This document shows, piece after piece, positions 6,116-8,090 of a stretch of DNA of 8,090 nucleotides (positions are counted from its first letter, which is position 1; every line of letters begins with the position of its first letter). The stretch comes from Flavobacteriales bacterium UBA2040 (GTDB taxonomy: Bacteria; Bacteroidota; Bacteroidia; Flavobacteriales_D; Crocinitomicaceae), in contig DDBE01000125.1 of the NCBI GenBank assembly GCA_002332715.1, positions 1 to 8,090 on the forward strand, given 5' to 3'. The position numbers were made by a program, and so were the translations under genes. Below the pieces are notes generated by a model that was not told the DNA's origin, did not search any database, and saw only the letters and a list, made by a program, of their open reading frames with translations.

Positions 6116-7080
6116 CGAGGATCAATTTTTTCTAAGATGTCCAATAAAGTGCGGGTCTTGTTTTCCGTTTCTTCCCATTCGTCCTCGGGAATAGAGGAAG
6201 ATGTATATCCACCACCAACGTACAAATACGCCTTTCCAGGCAGGATTTGACAGCAACGTAAATTGACATATAAATAACTATTTTTCTCGTCCGTCGCGCC
6301 GATGAAACCGGTGTATAAATCACGGTAAAAAGGTTCAATGGTCGCCACTAAATCTTGTGCTATTTTTGTTGGAACACCAGCAACTGCAGGAGTAGGGTGG
6401 AGTTCTAAAGCTATATCTATCGCCGATTTATCTAGACTGTAAAATGAAAAATCGGTGCGTAAGTGTTTGACGGGTCCAGCATCTATATCAAAAGGTCCGT
6501 GTTTTTCAATTTCTTGTAAATCTTGGGTCAACAATCTGTTTTGGATAAATTCCGTCACCATGTATTGTTCTTCCAATTCTTTGTCATCCCATGCTTCGCC
6601 AGCTTGTACTTTCTTGGTTCCGGCAAGAGACATGGTATAACCTTGATGTCCGTGCATGGACAATAAAACTTCGGGAGTAGCGCCTATCCAGGTGCCGAAC
6701 AATTCGCTAGAAACAAGGTAAACGAATGTTTTTGGATATCGTTCGCACAATTCGTCGAACATTACTCGGCATTTTGATTCATCGAAGGAAACGCTTTTCA
6801 CTCGTCCGTAAACGGCTTTTTGCAGGCCATGCACATCGAAATTATTGATAAGAGATTCTCCGCCCATCAAATATTCCTTTTTGCTTGCGCTATACGGAAC
6901 GCGATCCGAATAAAAATAACTTGCTTCATCACCTGTTTCGTGAAAATAATAAAGCGCAGTCTTATTGCTGTTGGCAATGCAGAAATTACTCGTTGAATCG
7001 GGTACGCTGGTTCGTCGAAATTCACCCGTTTGGTCAACAACTTCTTTTTCTGGTATTCGATATATGAGGATATCCGCCAT
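6112..7080 (-). CDS. menF: Isochorismate synthase (chorismate-binding family)
   Basis: Converts chorismate to isochorismate, the entry step to menaquinone. The product is 322 residues from the chosen ATG at 7080. The C-terminal chorismate-binding domain is complete: KAVYGRV (88-94; K88 is the likely general base), FGTWIGATPEVLLS (128-141), MSLAGTKK (150-157), an acidic EEQYMVTEFI (170-179), VKHLRTDF (204-211), LELHPTPAVAGVP (225-237), EPFYRDLYTGFIG (249-261) and, near the end, GGGYT followed by PEDEWEETENK whose glutamates should bind Mg. The N-terminal part is shorter than in E. coli MenF, as is usual in Bacteroidota. An in-frame ATG at 7122 would add 14 residues and overlap menI by about 40 bases; the ATG at 7080, two bases after the menI stop, is preferred. 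MenD next door makes isochorismate synthase far likelier than a salicylate, anthranilate or aminodeoxychorismate enzyme. Confidence 0.94.
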   Translation of the reverse strand: MADILIYRIPEKEVVDQTGEFRRTSVPDSTSNFCIANSNKTALYYFHETGDEASYFYSDRVPYSASKKEYLMGGESLINNFDVHGLQKAVYGRVKSVSFDESKCRVMFDELCERYPKTFVYLVSSELFGTWIGATPEVLLSMHGHQGYTMSLAGTKKVQAGEAWDDKELEEQYMVTEFIQNRLLTQDLQEIEKHGPFDIDAGPVKHLRTDFSFYSLDKSAIDIALELHPTPAVAGVPTKIAQDLVATIEPFYRDLYTGFIGATDEKNSYLYVNLRCCQILPGKAYLYVGGGYTSSSIPEDEWEETENKTRTLLDILEKIDPR

Positions 7081-7082
7081 TA

Positions 7083-7502
7083 TTATCTCGGAACGATCAT
7101 TACAGTTAAACGTCCAGTACAAATTAGTTTTTCGGTTTCATTATCGAACAGATCCACTTGCCACACATGCGTTCTTTTACCGCCGTGCACCAATTTTCCA
7201 ATTGCTTTCACTAATCCACTTTTCATTCCACCAATGTGATTTGCATTTATTTCCAAGCCAACGGGCATTTCTTTTTCGAGATCAATCAATAAGGTCGAAC
7301 CCATCGAGGCGATACTTTCTATTAACGCCGCGCTTGCTCCACCATGTAACAATCCCAATGGTTGATGTGTTCGTTTATCGACTGGCATTGTGGCCACCAC
7401 ATAGTCGTCACCTAGCTCCACACAGCGGATTCCTAGGGTTTCCATCATGGTGTTTTTAAATAGTGCTTCGATTTGTTCGAGGGGAACTTGGCGTAATTTC
7501 AT
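7083..7502 (-). CDS. menI: 1,4-dihydroxy-2-naphthoyl-CoA hydrolase, hotdog-fold thioesterase
   Basis: A 139-residue hotdog-fold thioesterase closely resembling E. coli MenI (YdiI). Shared parts are the MPVDKRTHQPLGLLHGG stretch (39-55), ASAALIESIAS (56-66) with E62 at the position of the E. coli catalytic glutamate E63, VGLEINANHIGG (81-92), and the C-terminal VWQVDLFDNETEKLICTGRL. The HGG at 53-55 is the usual loop for binding the thioester carbonyl. It releases 1,4-dihydroxy-2-naphthoate from its CoA ester before prenylation by MenA. It is the first gene of menI-menF-menD, with only two bases between its TAA and the menF ATG, and this context favours MenI over a general PaaI-type or 4-hydroxybenzoyl-CoA thioesterase. 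The start is preceded by a promoter-like box only five bases away, so translation may be leaderless. Confidence 0.93.
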   Translation of the reverse strand: MKLRQVPLEQIEALFKNTMMETLGIRCVELGDDYVVATMPVDKRTHQPLGLLHGGASAALIESIASMGSTLLIDLEKEMPVGLEINANHIGGMKSGLVKAIGKLVHGGKRTHVWQVDLFDNETEKLICTGRLTVMIVPR

Positions 7503-7507
7503 GGGGA

Positions 7508-7515
7508 CAAATTTA
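7508..7515 (-). promoter_or_regulatory. Candidate -7 box of the menIFD operon, implying a leaderless or near-leaderless start
   Basis: On the minus strand TAAATTTG (7515-7508) is a full match to TAnnTTTG, and only TCCCC separates it from the menI ATG at 7502. Transcription would begin at or within a few bases of the start codon. The -33 region falls on the REP-like repeat at 7524-7554 and contains no TTG, so strength is uncertain. Confidence 0.45.
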
Positions 7516-7523
7516 GGGAATAA

Positions 7524-7554
7524 TTTCGGGCTTCGACAGGCTCAGCCCTCGGAT
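7524..7554. repeat. REP-like palindromic repeat, intergenic copy A
   Basis: This 31-base unit has the core GGGCTTCGAC, then AGGCTCAGCCC, and is flanked by TTTC and TCGGAT. The arms GGGCT (7528-7532) and AGCCC (7544-7548) pair perfectly; allowing a 2-base bulge, GA and TC extend the stem. By eye, 27 of 32 aligned columns match copy B inside murB (7973-8004), which lies in the same orientation. From memory, GCTTCGAC...GCTCAGC palindromes are common dispersed repeats in Bacteroidota genomes and resemble REP elements mobilised by Y1 transposases (RAYT). No such transposase is in the window. Confidence 0.7.
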
Positions 7555-7593
7555 TTGTGGGTTTGAAATTCAAAATCGATGTTCAAGTTGGTT

Positions 7594-7611
7594 TCCCGCC
7601 TTGAGGTGGGA
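7594..7611. repeat. 7-bp hairpin with one G-T pair in the menI-murB intergenic region
   Basis: TCCCGCC (7594-7600) pairs with GGTGGGA (7605-7611) around a TTGA tetraloop, with a single G-T wobble. It is GC-rich compared with the surrounding DNA. It lies between two divergent genes and has no T tract on either strand, so it is not an intrinsic terminator. It may be a second small dispersed palindrome or a structural site; its function is unknown. Confidence 0.45.
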
Positions 7612-7705
7612 CGGAAGGTGAGATGCTATGAGCTCAATTGTATAAATTCACTATAATCGTAATTTATCAACCAACCATTTTTTATATCCTTTCCCTGAGA
7701 ACTAT

Positions 7706-7733
7706 TTTGGAGATAAAATCCTAATTATCTTTA
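7706..7733 (+). promoter_or_regulatory. Candidate murB promoter with -7 box four bases before the ATG
   Basis: TATCTTTA (7726-7733) matches seven of eight positions of TAnnTTTG and is followed by CCCC and the murB ATG at 7738. TTTG at 7706-7709 could act as the -33 element with 16 bases between, slightly short for this phylum. The layout mirrors the menI start (box, CCCC, ATG), which suggests a leaderless or near-leaderless transcript. The CTATTTTG stretch (7702-7709) is an alternative, poorer -7 box. Confidence 0.4.
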
Positions 7734-7737
7734 CCCC

Positions 7738-8090
7738 ATGTTACAAACCAATTTCGATTTACAACCGTACAACACTTTTGGCATCAGCGTGAAATGCGAT
7801 TATTTCGGGAGATTCTCGTCCGTCGATGAACTGAAATCTCAATTGGCAGAAGTGAAGAAATTGAATTTGCCTTTGCTTGTTTTGGGTGGTGGAAGTAATT
7901 TATTGTTAACCAAGGATTTTAAGGGAGTGGTTCTTCGGAACAAGATTATGGGGTTTGAAATTGTTGGAGATGTTTCGGACTTCGACTCCGCTAAGCCCTC
8001 GGATGGGAAAAAAGGAATCATTGTTCGTTCTGGAGCTGGGGAGGTTTGGCACGCATTCGTATTGAAATGTTTGGATAAAAATTTAGCGGG
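7738..8090 (+). CDS. murB: UDP-N-acetylenolpyruvoylglucosamine reductase, N-terminal part, cut by window edge
   Basis: The frame is open from ATG 7738 to the right edge (117 codons plus two bases); the C-terminal two-thirds is missing. MurB reduces UDP-GlcNAc-enolpyruvate to UDP-MurNAc with FAD and NADPH, the second committed step of cytosolic peptidoglycan precursor synthesis. The FAD-binding domain is clear: DLQPYNTFGI near residues 7-16, LLVLGGGSNLLLTKDFKGVV with the flavin-binding GGGSN, LRNKIMGFEIV, then GAGEVWHAFVLKCL. Relative to E. coli MurB as I recall it, the stretch between GFEI and GAGE is longer by about 12 residues (VSDFDSAKPSDGKKG area). That extra loop coincides with a REP-like repeat at 7973-8004, read in frame without a stop. 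It is divergent from menI. Confidence 0.95.
   Translation, partial: MLQTNFDLQPYNTFGISVKCDYFGRFSSVDELKSQLAEVKKLNLPLLVLGGGSNLLLTKDFKGVVLRNKIMGFEIVGDVSDFDSAKPSDGKKGIIVRSGAGEVWHAFVLKCLDKNLA
7973..8004. repeat. REP-like repeat copy B, inside the murB reading frame
   Basis: This 32-base segment has the core GGACTTCGAC, then TCCGCTAAGCCC, and shares the outer flanks TTTC and TCGGAT with copy A at 7524-7554. It has one more base in the middle. The inner variant resembles the TCCGCTCAGCC form that I recall from other Bacteroidota repeats, with CTCAG changed to CTAAG. The outer stem is weakened by an A-C mismatch (GGACT against AGCCC), consistent with age or selection after insertion. It encodes the residues SDFDSAKPSD in murB. 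Confidence 0.65.

Noticed and set aside
7081..7122. Upstream ATG at 7122 for menF, adding MYWTFNCNDRSEII
   Set aside because: It would overlap menI by about 40 bases and the added residues do not look like the family. The ATG at 7080 lies two bases after the menI stop and gives a natural MADILIYRIP start.
6965..7459. 164-codon plus-strand open frame antisense to menI and menF
   Set aside because: It is a shadow of two clearly identified enzyme genes; its translation shows no domain and an unnatural residue mix.

Overview
The window reads as an ordinary stretch of a Bacteroidota chromosome, most likely Flavobacteriales; a Crocinitomicaceae-like member is possible but unproven. The grounds are AT-rich intergenic DNA, gene starts without Shine-Dalgarno sequences, promoter-like boxes close to TAnnTTTG, a classical menaquinone gene set, a Bacteroidota-type DUF493 protein, and REP-like palindromes of a kind I associate with this phylum. 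No rRNA, tRNA, CRISPR array, transposase, phage gene or origin was seen. No intergenic gap exceeds about 250 bases. Eleven genes are supported, two of them cut by the window edges.

Layout. (1) 1-1973, minus strand: a tightly overlapping operon in the order TerC-family membrane protein, 195-residue unknown protein, DUF493 protein, then a membrane-anchored unknown protein that runs off the left edge. The overlaps are 8, 14 and 1 bases. (2) 2220-3182, minus: an exported protein of unknown function with a small N-terminal beta domain and a probable outer-membrane beta barrel. (3) 3381-3965, plus: a membrane-anchored SOUL-family protein, transcribed divergently from the barrel gene across a region holding a perfect 7-bp dyad. 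(4) 3966-4208, minus: a double-CDGSH iron-sulfur protein whose stop codon abuts the SOUL stop codon with no intervening base. (5) 4400-7502, minus: menI, menF and menD, a translationally coupled part of the o-succinylbenzoate route to menaquinone. (6) 7738 to the right edge, plus: the start of murB, transcribed divergently from menI.

How the genes work together. MenF converts chorismate to isochorismate. MenD joins isochorismate and 2-oxoglutarate to form SEPHCHC. MenI hydrolyses 1,4-dihydroxy-2-naphthoyl-CoA late in the same pathway. MenA, B, C, E and H are not in the window. MurB makes UDP-N-acetylmuramate for peptidoglycan and has no functional tie to the men genes beyond sharing an upstream region. 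TerC-family proteins are usually metal (Mn) exporters; nothing here shows why one is co-transcribed with the three small genes behind it.

The most interesting signal is a pair of about 31-32 base REP-like repeats in the same orientation. One lies in the menI-murB intergenic region. The other lies inside the murB reading frame, where it accounts for an extra loop of roughly a dozen residues. I did not find a complete undescribed system. The best leads are this in-frame repeat, the unknown genes overlapping terC, and the apparently leaderless divergent starts of menI and murB.
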